Below, one piece after another: positions 23,641 through 37,640 of a stretch of 64,000 nt of DNA. Both the position numbers and the translations under genes were made by a program. The stretch is from Liolophura sinensis (Eukaryota > Mollusca > Polyplacophora > Chitonida > Chitonidae), in assembly GCF_032854445.1 (NCBI RefSeq), contig NW_027017956.1, positions 558,001 through 622,000 on the forward strand. Reading direction: 5' to 3'. Position 1 is the stretch's first letter. Every line of letters starts with the position of its first letter. The notes beneath the pieces are model-generated. The model saw only the letters and a list, made by a program, of their open reading frames with translations, searched no databases and was not told where the DNA came from.

Positions 23641-26439
23641 CAAGATGAAGATTGTAATCGACATAATAGCATGTTCAGTTACAAAATGAGCATTGTAATC
23701 ATTGTAATAGCATGTTAAGTTACAAAGTGAACATTGTAATCCTTATAATTGCATGTTCAGTTACAAGATGAACATTGTAATCATTATAAAAACATCATCA
23801 GTTGCAAGGTGAACATTGTAATCAGTATACAAGCATGCTCAGTTGCAAAATGGACATTGTAATCATTACAATAGCATATTCAGTTACAAGATGAACATTG
23901 TAATCATTATAATCATGTGCTCAGTTACAAGGTGAACATTGTAATCATTACAAAAGCGTGCTCAGTTACAAGATGAACATTGTAATCATTATAAAAACAT
24001 GCCCAGTTACAAGATGAACAATGTAATAGTTAAAATAGCATGATCAGTTACGAAGTGAACATTGTAATCATTATAATAGCATGCTCAGTTGCAAGATAAA
24101 CATTGTAATCATTAAAATATCATTTTCAGTTACAAGATGAAGACTGTAATCGACATAATAGCATGTTCAGTTACAAGATGAACATTGTAATCATTGTAAT
24201 AGCATGTTCAGTTACAAAGTAAACATTGTAATCATTATAATAGCGTCAACGGTTACAAAATCACCATTGTAATCAATATAATAGCATGCTCAGTTACAAA
24301 ATGAATATTTCAATCATTATATTAGCATATTTCATTACAAGATGAACATTGTAATCATTATTATAGCATATGTAGTTACAAGATGAACATTGTAATCATT
24401 ATAAAAACATCATCAGTTACAAGTGAACATTGTAATCAGTATAAAAGCATGCTCAGTTGCAAAATGGATATTGTAATCATTACATTAGCATATTCACTTA
24501 CAAGATGAACATTGTAATTATTATAATAATGTGCTCAGTTACAAGGTGAACAATGTAATCATTGTAAAAGCATGTTCAGTTACAAAGTGAACATTGTATT
24601 CCTTATAATTGCATGTTCACTTTCAAAGTGAACATTGTAATCATTATAAAAACATCATCAGTTGCAAAGTCAAAATTGTAATCAGTATACAAGCATGCTC
24701 AGTTGCAAAATGGACATTGTAATCATTACAATAGCATATTCACTTACAAGATGAACATTGTAATCATTATAATAATGTGCTCAGTTACAAAGTGAACAAT
24801 GTAATCATTGTGATAGCATCTTCAGTTACAAAGTGAACATTGTAATCCTTATAATTGCATGTTCAGTTACAAGATGAACATTGTAATCATTATAAAAAGT
24901 AAACAGTTTCAAGGTGAACATTGTAATCAGTATACAAGCATGCTCAGTTGCAAAATGGACATTGTAATCATTACATTAGCATATTCATTTACAAGATGAA
25001 TATTGTAATCATTATAATAACATCATCAGTTACAACATAAGCATTGTATTCATTATATTAGCTCGTTGACTTACAAGATAAACATTGTAATCATTATAAA
25101 AGCATGTTCAGTTACAAGGTGAACATAGTAATCATTTTAAAAACATGCTCAGTTGCAAGATGAAGATTGTAATCGACATAATAGCATGTTCAGTTACAAG
25201 ATGAACATTGTAATCATTATAAAAACATCATCAGTTGCAAGGTGAAAATTGTAATCAGTATACAAGCATGCTCAGTTGCAAGATAAACATTGTAATCATT
25301 ACATTAGCATATTCACTTACAAGATGAATATTGTAATCATTATAATAACATCATCAGTTACAAAGTAAACATTGTATTCATTATATTAGCACGTTCAATT
25401 ACAAGATGAACATTGTAATCATTATAAAAGCATGTTCAGTTACAAGGTGAACATTGTAATCTTTATAAAATCATGCTCAGTTACAAGATGAACATTCTAA
25501 TCATTATAATAGCATGTTCAGTTACAAGGTGGACATTGTAAGTATAAAAGCATGCTCAGTTGCAAAATGGACATTGTAATCATTACATAAGCATATTCAG
25601 TTACAAGATGAATATTGTAATCATTATAATAACATCATCAGTTACAAAATGAACATTGTATTCAATATATTAGCACGTTCAATTACAAGATGAACATTGT
25701 AATCATTATAATATCATGCTCAGTTGCAAGATAAAGATTGTAATCGACATAATAGCATGTTCAGTTACAAGATGAACATTGTAATCATTGTAATAGCATG
25801 TTCAGTTACAAAGTGAACATTGTAATCCTTATAATTGCATGTTCAGTTACAAGATGAACGTTGTTATCATTATAAAAACATCATCAGTTCCTAGGTGAAC
25901 ATTGTAATCAGTATTCAAGCATGCTCAGTTGCAAAATGGACATTGTAATCATTGCAATAGCATATTCAGTTACAAGATGAACATTGCAATCATTATAATA
26001 ATGTGCTCAGTTACAAGGAGAACATTGAAATCATTACAATAGCGTGCTCAGTTACAAGGTGAACATTGTAATCATTATAAAAACATGCCCAGTTACAAGA
26101 TGAACATTGTAATAGTTAAAATAGCATGCTCAAATACAAGATGAGCAATGTAATCATTATAATAGCATGCTCAATTACAAGATGAAAATTGTAATTCGTA
26201 TAATAGCATGCTCAGTTACAACATGAACATTGTAATCATTATAATAGCATGTTCAGTTACAAGATGAACATTGTAATCAGTATAATAGCATGCTCAGTTA
26301 CAAAATTAATATTTTAATTATTACACTAGTATGCCCAGTTACAAGATGAACATTGTAATCAGTATAATAGCGTGCTCAGTTACAAGATGAGCAATGTAAT
26401 CATTATAATAGCATGTTCAGTTACCAGATGAACATTGTA
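23641..26439 (+). repeat. 41-bp minisatellite array 6
   Basis: About 2.8 kb. It contains a 40-bp monomer (cagttacaagtgaac, one G missing) near 24414, and markers gtttcaagg and gctcgttgacttac. Array 7 carries the same 40-bp monomer about 4.08 kb downstream. Confidence 0.96.
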
Positions 26440-27324
26440 AGAATTATTTTTAGAATAAATCGCTTCCAAACTCTGGTATATTCACCTTAGTTTAACTAAA
26501 CGCCATCATATCGTATTTATGTTAATTACATGTAATATTGTAATAGGCATGTTCTTAAGTCAAATGGCCCTTTGTTAGACTGTTTAGCCTTTCAAAACGG
26601 AAACTACAGGTATGCATATTTAAGAGAACTTAAGTTTTTCCTTTTTTAAAACCATTTTCTTCATTCCTCAATGAAAAATACATGCATTGTTTCGCACCCC
26701 TATTTGCAGCGTACTGGCAATGGGCCAAATGTGTAGAATACGATATCTGTGAAATTAATCTGACTGCAATAAGATCAGAAAATTCGACCCCAATTCTTTG
26801 ATGGTTTTCTCTGCGGTTTTTCTATATCGGGACTAGTCTTGCTGACAATGGTAACTGATGCTCGTCGGCAGGTACACGTACGTTAATGAGATCAATAACT
26901 TTGTCTCTTTCTTTCAGGACAAATATGTAACTTATTAAACTAACGGTTTTGACAGATAAATGTAACAGCTCTGTGATCTCATCATGTTAGAAATGAAATA
27001 ACAAATGCGATATAGACGTACTTGAGCTCCTAATATGTTTTTTCCAGAGTGCTTACGGTGGACTTCGTTTGGATTCTGTGAGGGTTTTGATAGGTCTGTT
27101 ATATGTTAATTGTGGATTACTGAAAACTCGCTCCAGTAATATTATATGTACAGACATGTTTGCTTAAAGCCTTCCTTTCACTAGGAAATAAAATAGCCTG
27201 AGTAGGAGCCTTGTCAGGTGGGGTTATGTATGGGAGGACTAAGGTTTGCCTGAAGTGAAAGACATAGGTACAGTAAATGGCGCAGAGACATACATGTCTT
27301 TACAGATAAATGTTATCTGATCGT
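26440..27324 (+). repeat. Spacer 6, 885-bp unique block
   Basis: Beta type, sister of spacer 5 (ctgcggtttttc, ctccagtaat). A private change reads aagtttttcc where others have aagtttgtcc. Confidence 0.93.
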
Positions 27325-27335
27325 CAGTTGCACAG

Positions 27336-27698
27336 ACCGGCCCGGATAGCACAGTTGGTAGAGCGTCCGCTTCGGGACCGGTAGATCCAGGATCAATCCT
27401 TGGTCGAGTCACACCTAAGACTTTAAAAGAGGAAGTTGTAACTTCCTCGTTTGGCGTTCAGCATGAAGGGTATAGTGCAACGACTGGTTGACCCGTTTCA
27501 GCATAATGGCTCGGGCGGGGCGGCTTACTTGCCTTCGGTAAGTCGTCTCAGTGATGCAGCACTAAATAAAAGAGCGGTGAAAATCCGTCCTGCAACAAGG
27601 AGGCACATTACACGTGCATGCACCCTAATGATTCCTTCGTCGTCATATGACTGAAAAATTGTTTAGATACGACGTTAAACCCCAAGCACTCACTCACT
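27336..27698 (+). mobile_element. tRNA-derived SINE, copy 6 (363 bp)
   Basis: Beta type, tail (CACT)3, target repeats at 27325-27335 and 27699-27709. It has the same 4-bp-shorter junction into the array as copy 5. Confidence 0.9.
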
Positions 27699-27716
27699 CA
27701 GTTGCACAGCGACATA

Positions 27717-30700
27717 CAAGATGAAGATTGTAATCGACATAATAGCATGTTCAGTTACAAAATGAGCATTGTAATCATTGTAATAGCATGTTAAGTTACA
27801 AAGTGAACATTGTAATCCTTATAATTGCATGTTCAGTTACAAGATGAACATTGTAATCATTATAAAAACATCATCAGTTGCAAGGTGAACATTGTAATCA
27901 GTATACAAGCATGCTCAGTTGCAAAATGGACATTGTAATCATTACAATAGCATATTCAGTTACAAGATGAACATTGTAATCATTATAATCATGTGCTCAG
28001 TTACAAGGTGAACATTGTAATCATTACAAAAGCGTGCTCAGTTACAAGATGAACATTGTAATCATTATAAAAACATGCCCAGTTACAAGATGAACAATGT
28101 AATAGTTAAAATAGCATGATCAGTTACGAAGTGAACATTGTAATCATTATAATAGCATGCTCAGTTGCAAGATAAACATTGTAATCATTAAAATATCATT
28201 TTCAGTTACAAGATGAAGACTGTAATCGACATAATAGCATGTTCAGTTACAAGATGAACATTGTAATCATTGTAATAGCATGTTCAGTTACAAAGTGAAC
28301 ATTGTAATCATTATAATAGCGTCAACGGTTACAAAATCACCATTGTAATCAATATAATAGCATGCTCAGTTACAAAATGAATATTTCAATCATTATATTA
28401 GCATATTTCATTACAAGATGAACATTGTAATCATTATTATAGCATATGTAGTTACAAGATGAACATTGTAATCATTATAAAAACATCATCAGTTACAAGT
28501 GAACATTGTAATCAGTATAAAAGCATGCTCAGTTGCAAAATGGATATTGTAATCATTACATTAGCATATTCACTTACAAGATGAACATTGTAATTATTAT
28601 AATAATGTGCTCAGTTACAAGGTGAACAATGTAATCATTGTAAAAGCATGTTCAGTTACAAAGTGAACATTGTATTCCTTATAATTGCATGTTCACTTTC
28701 AAAGTGAACATTGTAATCATTATAAAAACATCATCAGTTGCAAAGTCAAAATTGTAATCAGTATACAAGCATGCTCAGTTGCAAAATGGACATTGTAATC
28801 ATTACAATAGCATATTCACTTACAAGATGAACATTGTAATCATTATAATAATGTGCTCAGTTACAAAGTGAACAATGTAATCATTGTGATAGCATCTTCA
28901 GTTACAAAGTGAACATTGTAATCCTTATAATTGCATGTTCAGTTACAAGATGAACATTGTAATCATTATAAAAAGTAAACAGTTTCAAGGTGAACATTGT
29001 AATCAGTATACAAGCATGCTCAGTTGCAAAATGGACATTGTAATCATTACATTAGCATATTCATTTACAAGATGAATATTGTAATCATTATAATAACATC
29101 ATCAGTTACAACATAAGCATTGTATTCATTATATTAGCTCGTTGACTTACAAGATAAACATTGTAATCATTATAAAAGCATGTTCAGTTACAAGGTGAAC
29201 ATAGTAATCATTTTAAAAACATGCTCAGTTGCAAGATGAAGATTGTAATCGACATAATAGCATGTTCAGTTACAAGATGAACATTGTAATCATTATAAAA
29301 ACATCATCAGTTGCAAGGTGAAAATTGTAATCAGTATACAAGCATGCTCAGTTGCAAGATAAACATTGTAATCATTACATTAGCATATTCACTTACAAGA
29401 TGAATATTGTAATCATTATAATAACATCATCAGTTACAAAGTAAACATTGTATTCATTATATTAGCACGTTCAATTACAAGATGAACATTGTAATCATTA
29501 TAAAAGCATGTTCAGTTACAAGGTGAACATTGTAATCTTTATAAAATCATGCTCAGTTACAAGATGAACATTCTAATCATTATAATAGCATGTTCAGTTA
29601 CAAGGTGGACATTGTAAGTATAAAAGCATGCTCAGTTGCAAAATGGACATTGTAATCATTACATAAGCATATTCAGTTACAAGATGAATATTGTAATCAT
29701 TATAATAACATCATCAGTTACAAAATGAACATTGTATTCAATATATTAGCACGTTCAATTACAAGATGAACATTGTAATCATTATAATATCATGCTCAGT
29801 TGCAAGATAAAGATTGTAATCGACATAATAGCATGTTCAGTTACAAGATGAACATTGTAATCATTGTAATAGCATGTTCAGTTACAAAGTGAACATTGTA
29901 ATCCTTATAATTGCATGTTCAGTTACAAGATGAACGTTGTTATCATTATAAAAACATCATCAGTTCCTAGGTGAACATTGTAATCAGTATACAAGCATGC
30001 TCAGTTGCAAAATGGACATTGTAATCATTGCAATAGCATATTCAGTTACAAGATGAACATTGCAATCATTATAATAATGTGCTCAGTTACAAGGAGAACA
30101 TTGAAATCATTACAATAGCGTGCTCAGTTACAAGGTGAACATTGTAATCATTATAAAAACATGCCCAGTTACAAGATGAACATTGTAATAGTTAAAATAG
30201 CATGCTCAAATACAAGATGAGCAATGTAATCATTATAATAGCATGCTCAGTTGCAAGATAAACATTGTAATCATTATAATATCATTTTCAGTTACAAGAT
30301 GAAGATTGTAATCGACATAATAGCATGTTCAGTTACAAGATGAACATTGTAATCATTGTAATAGCATGTTCAGTTACAAAGTAAACATTGTAATCATTAT
30401 AATAGCGTTAACGGTTACAAAATCACCATTGTAATCAATATAATAGCATGCTCAGTTACAAAATGAATATTGCAATTATTATATTAGCATATGTAGTTAC
30501 CAGATGAACATTGTAATCATTATTATAGCATATGTAGTTACAAGATGAACATTTTAATCATTATAAAAACATCATCAGTTACAAGGTGAACATTGTAATC
30601 AGTATAAAAGCATGCTCAGTTGCAAAATGGATATTGTAATCATTACATTAGCATATTCACTTACAAGATGAACATTGTAATCATTATAATAATGTGCTCA

Positions 30701-32232
30701 GTTACAAGGTGAACAATGTAATCATTGTAATAGCATGTTCAGTTACAAAGTCAACATTGTAATCCTTATAATTGCATGTTCAGTTACAAAGTGAACATTG
30801 TAATCATTCTAAAAACATCATCAGTTGCAAGGTGAACATTGTAATCAGTATACAAGCATCCTCAGTTGCAAAATGGACATTGTAATCATTACAATAGGAT
30901 ATTCAGTTACAAGATGAACATTGTAATCATTATAATAATGCGCTCAGTTACAAGGTGAACAATGTAATTATTGTAATAGCATGTTCAGTTACAAAGTGAA
31001 CATTGTAATCCTTATAATTGCATGTTCAGTTACAAGATGAACATTGTAATCATTATAAAAACATAAACAGTTACAAGGTGAACATTGTAATCAGTATACA
31101 AGCATGCTCAGTTGCAAAATGGACATTGTAATCATTACATTAGCATATTCACTTACAAGATGAATATTGTAATCATTATAATAACATCATCAGTTACAAA
31201 GTAAACATTGTATTCATTATATTAGCACGTTCAATTACAAGATGAACATTGTAATCATTATAAAAGCATGTTCAGTTACAAGGTGAACACTGTAATCTTT
31301 ATAAAAACATGCTCAGTTACAAGGTGGACATTGTAAGTATAAAAGCATGCTCAGTTGCAAAATGGACACTGTAATCAATACATAAGCATATTTAGTTACA
31401 AGATGAATATTGTAATCATTATATAAACATCATCAGTTACAAAATGAACATTGTATTCATTATATTAGCACGTTCAATTACAAGATGAACATTGTAATCA
31501 TTATAATATCATGCTCAGTTGCAAGATAAATATTGTAATCGACATAATAGCATGTTCAGTTACAAGATGAACATTGTAATCATTGTAATAGCATGATCAG
31601 TTACAAAGTGAACATTGTAATCCTTATAATTGCATGTTCAGTTACAAGATGAACGTTGTAATCATTATAAAAACATCATCAGTTCCTAGGTGAACATTGT
31701 AATCAGTATACAAGCATGCTCAGTTGCAAAATGGACATTGTAATCATTGCAATAGCATATTCAGTTACAAGATGAACATTGCAATCATTATAATAATGTG
31801 CTCAGTTACAAGGAGAACATTGAAATCATTACAATAGCGTGCTCATTTACAAGGTGAACATTGTAATCATTAAAAACATGCCCAGTTACAAGATGAACAT
31901 TGTAATAGTTAAAATAGCATGCTCAAATACAAGATGAGCAATGTAATCATTATAATAGCATGCTCAATTACAAGATGAAAATTGTAATTCGTATAATAGC
32001 ATGCTCAGTTACAACATGAACATTGTAATCATTATAATAGCATGTTCAGTTACAAGATCAACATTGTAATCAGTATAATAGCATGCTCAGTTACAAAATT
32101 AATATTTTAATTATTACACTAGTATGCCCAGTTACAAGATGAACATTGTAATCAGTATAATAGCGTGCTCAGTTACAAGATGAGCAATGTAATCATTATA
32201 ATAGCATGTTCAGTTACCAGATGAACATTGTA
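27717..32232 (+). repeat. 41-bp minisatellite array 7 (chimeric)
   Basis: About 4.5 kb. 27717 to about 30240 follows array 6. From about 30240 to 32232 (1993 bp) it follows the right half of arrays 3 and 4 (16278-18270, 1993 bp), ending with the same 39-bp monomer. The join falls at the repeated marker agcatgctcagttgcaagat, which gives a natural site for out-of-register exchange. Confidence 0.93.
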
Positions 32233-33117
32233 AGAATTATTTTTAGAATAAATCGCTTCCAAACTCTGGTATATTCACCTTAGTTTAACTAAACGCCATC
32301 ATATCGTATTTATGTTAATTACATGTAATATTGTAATAGGCATGTTCTTAAGTCAAGTGGCCCTTTGTTAGACTGTTTAGCCTTTCAAAACGGAAACTAC
32401 AGGTATGCATATTTAAGAGAACTTATGTTTGTCCTTTTTTAAAACCATTTTCTTCATTCCTCAATGAAAAATACATGCATTGTTTCGCACCCCTATTTGC
32501 AGCGTACTGGCAATGGGCCAAATGTGTAGAATACGATATCTGTGAAATTAATCTGACTGCAATAAGATCAGAAAATTCGACCCCAATTCTTTGATGGTTT
32601 TCTCTACGGTTCTTCTATATCGGGACTAGTCTTTCTGACAATGGTAACTCATGCTCGTCGGCAGGTACACGTACGTTAATGAGATCAATAACTTTGTCTC
32701 TTTCTTTCAGGACAAATATGTAACTTATTAAACTAACGGTTTTGACAGATAAATGTAACAGCTCTGTGATCTCATCATGTTAGAAATGAAATAAAAAATG
32801 CGATATAGACGTACTTGAGCTCCTAATATGTTTTTTCCAGAGTGCTTACGGTGGACTTCGTTTGGATTCTGTGAGGGTTTTGATAGGTCTGTTATATGTT
32901 AATTGTGGATTACTGAAAACTCGCTCCACTAACATTATATATACAAACATGTATGCTTAAAGCCTTCCTTTCACTAGGAAATAAAATAGCCTGAGTAGGA
33001 GCCTTGTCAGGTGGGGTTATGTATGGGAGGACTAAGGTTTGCCTGAAGTGAAAGACATAGGTACAGTAAATGGCGCAGAGACATACATGTCTTTACAGAT
33101 AAATGTTATCTGATCGT
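32233..33117 (+). repeat. Spacer 7, 885-bp unique block
   Basis: Alpha type (caagtggccc, acattatatatacaaac). Private changes are aacttatgtttg, ctttctgac and aactcatgctc. Its alpha identity fits the array 3/4-like sequence immediately upstream. Confidence 0.93.
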
Positions 33118-33128
33118 CAGTTGCACAG

Positions 33129-33495
33129 ACCGGCCCGGATAGCACAGTTGGTAGAGCGTCCGCTTCGGGACCGGTAGATCCAGGATCAATCCTTGGTCGA
33201 GTCACACCTAAGACTTTAAAAGAGGAAGTTGTGACTTCCTCGTTTGGCGTTCAGCATGAAGGAGGATAGTGCAACGACTGGTTGACCCGTTTCAGTATAA
33301 TGGCTCGGGCGGGGCGGCTTACTTGCCTTCGGTAAGTCGTCTCAGTGATGCAGCACTAAATAAAAGAGCGGTGAAAATCCGTCCTGCAACAAGGAGGCAC
33401 ATTAAACGTGCATGCACCCTAATGATTCCTTCGTCGTCATATGACTGAAAAATTGTTGAGTACGACGTTAAACCCCAAGCACTCACTCACTCACT
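33129..33495 (+). mobile_element. tRNA-derived SINE, copy 7 (367 bp)
   Basis: Mostly alpha type (attaaacgtg, attgttgagta) but with agtgatgcag as in beta copies, and a private ggaggata. Tail is (CACT)4. Target repeats are at 33118-33128 and 33496-33506. Confidence 0.9.
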
Positions 33496-33515
33496 CAGTT
33501 GCACAGCGACATACA

Positions 33516-36359
33516 TACAAGATGAAGATTGTAATCGACATAATAGCATGTTCAGTTACAAAATGAACATTGTAATCATTGTAATAGCATGTTAAGTTAC
33601 AAAGTGAACATTGTAATCCTTATAATTGCATGTTCAGTTACAAGATGAACATTGTAATCATTATAAAAACATCATCAGCTGCAAGGTGAACATTGTAATC
33701 AGTATACAAGCATGCTCAGTTGCAAAATGGACATTGTAATCATTACAATAGCATATTCAGTTACAAGATGAACATTGTAATCATTATAATCATGTGCTCA
33801 GTTACAAGGTGAACATTGTAATCATTACAATAGCGTGCTCAGTTACAAGATGAACATTGTAATCATTATAAAAACATGCCCAGTTACAAGATGAACATTG
33901 TAATAGTTAAAATAGCATGATCAGTTACGAAGTGAACATTGTAATCATTATAATAGCATGCTCAGTTGCAAGATAAACATTGTAATCATTATAATATCAT
34001 TTTCAGTTACAAGATGAAGATTGTAATCGACATAATAGCATGTTCAGTTACAAGATGAACATTGTAATCATTGTAATAGCATGTTCAGTTACAAAGTAAA
34101 CATTGTAATCATTATAATAGCGTCAACGGTTACAAAATCACCATTGTAATCAATATAATAGCATGCTCAGTTACAAAATGAATATTGCAATTATTATATT
34201 AGCATATGTAGTTACAAGATGAACATTGTAATCACTATTATAACATATGTAGTTACAAGATGAACATTGTAATCACTATTATAACATATGTAGTTACAAG
34301 ATGAACATTTTAATCATTATAAAAACATCATCAGTTACAAGGTGAACATTGTAATCAGTATAAAAGCATGCTCAGTTGCAAAATGGATATTGTAATCATT
34401 ACATTAGCATATTCACTTACAAGATGAACATTGTAATCATTATAATAATGTGCTCAGTTACAAGGTGAACAATGTAATCATTGTAATAGCATGTTCAGTT
34501 ACAAAGTGAACATTGTAATCCTTATAATTGCATGTTCAGTTACAAGGTGAACATTGTAATCATTATAAAAACATCATCAGTTGCAAGGTGAACATTGTAA
34601 TCAGTATACAAGCATGCTCAGTTGCAAAATGGACATTGTAATCATTACAATAGCATATTCAGTTACAAGATGAACATTGTAATCATTATAATAATGCGCT
34701 CAGTTACAAGGTGAACCATGTAATCATTGTAATGGCATGTTCAGTTACAAAGTGAACATTGTAATCCTTACAATTGCATGTTCAGTTACAAGATGAACAT
34801 TGTAATCATTATAAAAACTTAAACAGTTACAAGGTGAACATTGTAATCAGTATACAAGCATGCTCAGTTGCAAAATGGACATTGTAATCATTACATTAGC
34901 ATATTCACTTACAAGATGAATATTGTAATTATTATAATAACATCATCAGTTACAATGTAAACATTGTATTCATTATATTAGCTCGTTCACTTACAAGATA
35001 AACATTGTAATCATTATAAAAGCATGTTCAGCTACAAGGTGAACATAGTAATCATTTTAAAAACATGCTCAGTTGCAAGATGAAGATTGTAATCGACATA
35101 ATAGCATGTTCAGTTATAAGATGAACATTGTAATCATTATAAAAACATCATCAGTTGCAAGGTGAACATTGTAATCAGTATACAAGCATGCTCAGTTGCA
35201 AGATAAACATTGTAATCATTACATTAGCATATTCACTTACAAGATGAATATTGTAATCATTATAATAACATCATCAGTTACAAAGTAAACATTGTATTCA
35301 TTATATTAGCACGTTCAATTACAAGATGAACATTGTAATCATTATAAAAGCATGTTCAGTTACAAGGTGAACATTGTAATCTTTATAAAATCATGCTCAG
35401 TTACAAGATGAACATTCTAATCATTATAATAGCATGTTCAGTTACAAGGTGGACATTGTAAGTATAAAAGCATGCTCAGTTGCAAAATGGACATTGTAAT
35501 CATTACATAAGCATATTTAGTTACAAGATGAATATTGTAATCATTATAATAACATCATCAGTTACAAAATGAACATTGTATTCAATATATTAGCACGTTC
35601 AATTACAAGATGAACATTGTAATCATTATAATATCATGCTCAGTTGCAAGATAAATATTGTAATCGACATAATAGCATGTTCAGTTAAAAGATGAACATT
35701 GTAATCATTGTAATAGCATGTTCAGTTACAAAGTGAACATTGTAATCCTTATAATTGCATGTTCAGTTACAAGATGAACGTTGTTATCATTATAAAAACA
35801 TCATCAGTTCCTAGGTGAACATTGTAATCAGTATACAAGCATGCTCAGTTGCAAAATGGACATTGTAATCATTGCAATAGCATATTCAGTTACAAGATGA
35901 ACATTGCAATCATTATAATAATGTGCTCAGTTACAAGGAGAACATTGAAATCATTACAATAGCGTGCTCAGTTACAAGGTGAACATTGTAATCATTATAA
36001 AAACGTGCCCAGTTACAAGATGAACATTGTAATAGTTAAAATAGCATGCTCAAATACAAGATGAGCAATGTAATCATTATAATAGCATGCTCAATTACAA
36101 GATAAAAATTGTAATTCGTATAATAGCATGCTCAGTTACAACATGAACATTGTAATCATTATAATAGCATGTTCAGTTACAAGATGAACATTGTAATCAG
36201 TATAATAGCATGCTCAGTTACAAAATTAATATTTTAATTATTACACTAGTATGCCCAGTTACAAGATGAACATTGTAATCAGTATAATAGCGTGCTCAGT
36301 TACAAGATGAGCAATGTAATCATTATAATAGCATGTTCAGTTACCAGATGAACATTGTA
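33516..36359 (+). repeat. 41-bp minisatellite array 8
   Basis: About 2.8 kb, closest to arrays 2 and 5. At about 34208-34290 one monomer (gtagttacaagatgaac to atcactattataacatat) is present twice in exact tandem. This is a single-monomer gain not seen in the related arrays. Confidence 0.96.
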
Positions 36360-37244
36360 AGAATTATTTTTAGAATAAATCGCTTCCAAACTCTGGTATA
36401 TTCACCTTAGTTTAACTAAACGCCATCATATCGTATTTATGTTAATTACATGTAATATTGTAATAGGCATGTTCTTAAGTCAAATGGCCCTTTGTTAGAC
36501 TGTTTAGCCTTTCAAAACGGAAACTACAGGTATGCATATTTAAGAGAACTTAAGTTTGTCCTTTTTTAAAACCATTTTCTTCATTCCTCAATGAAAAATA
36601 CATGCATTGTTTCGCACCCCTATTTGCAGCGTACTGGCAATGGGCCAAATGTGTAGAATACGATATCTGTGAAATTAATCTGACTGCAATAAGATCAGAA
36701 AATTCGACCCCAATTCTTTGATGGTTTTCTCTGCGGTTCTTCTATATCGGGACTAGTCTTGCTGACAATGGTAACTGATGCTCGTCGGCAGGTACACGTA
36801 CGTTAATGAGATCAATAACTTTGTCTCTTTCTTTCAGGACAAATATGTAACTTATTAAACTAACGGTTTTGACAGATAAATGTAACAGCTCTGTGATCTC
36901 ATCATGTTAGAAATGAAATAACAAATGCGATATAGACGTACTTGAGCTCCTAATATGTTTTTTCCAGAGTGCTTACGGTGGACTTCGTTTGGATTCTGTG
37001 AGGGTTTTGATAGGTCTGTTATATGTTAATTGTGGATTACTGAAAACTCGCTCCACTAATATTATATGTACAGACATGTTTGCTTAAAGCCTTCCTTTCA
37101 CTAGGAAATAAAATAGCCTGAGTAGGAGCCTTGTCAGGTGGGGTTATGTATGGGAGGACTAAGGTTTGCCTGAAGTGAAAGACATAGGTACAGTAAATGG
37201 CGCAGAGACATACATGTCTTTACAGATAAATGTTATCTGATCGT
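36360..37244 (+). repeat. Spacer 8, 885-bp unique block
   Basis: Beta type with few private changes; a good consensus copy for this group. No coding or RNA gene is recognised. Confidence 0.93.
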
Positions 37245-37255
37245 CAGTTGCACAG

Positions 37256-37618
37256 ACCGGCCCGGATAGCACAGTTGGTAGAGCGTCCGCTTCGGGACCG
37301 GTAGATCCAGGATCAATCCTTGGTCGAGTCACACCTAAGACTTTAAAAGAGGAAGTTGTAACTTCCTCGTTTGGCGTTCAGCATGAAGGGTATAGTGCAA
37401 CGACTGGTTGACCCGTTTCAGCATAATGGCTCGGGCGGGGCGGCTTACTTGCCTTCGGTAAGTCGTCTCAGTGATGCAGCACTAAATAAAAGAGCGGTGA
37501 AAATCCGTCCTGCAACAAGGAGGCACATTACACGTGCATGCACCCTAATGATTCCTTCGTCGTCATATGACTGAAAAATTGTTTAGATACGACGTTAAAC
37601 CCCAAGCACTCACTCACT
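37256..37618 (+). mobile_element. tRNA-derived SINE, copy 8 (363 bp)
   Basis: Beta type, tail (CACT)3. The left target repeat is at 37245-37255. The right one, at 37619-37629, is mutated at its last base (CAGTTGCACAC), the only altered target repeat in the window. Confidence 0.9.
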
Positions 37619-37640
37619 CAGTTGCACACCGACATACATA

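Larger units (their letters stand above)
22364..30240 (+). repeat. Tandem duplication of a 4076-bp unit (spacer 5/array 6 and spacer 6/array 7 left part)
   Basis: Spacer starts 22364 and 26440, array starts 23641 and 27717, and the shared private monomers all lie at an offset of 4076-4077. Similarity continues to about 30200-30240. There array 7 switches to a different monomer series, marking a crossover boundary. Confidence 0.88.
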
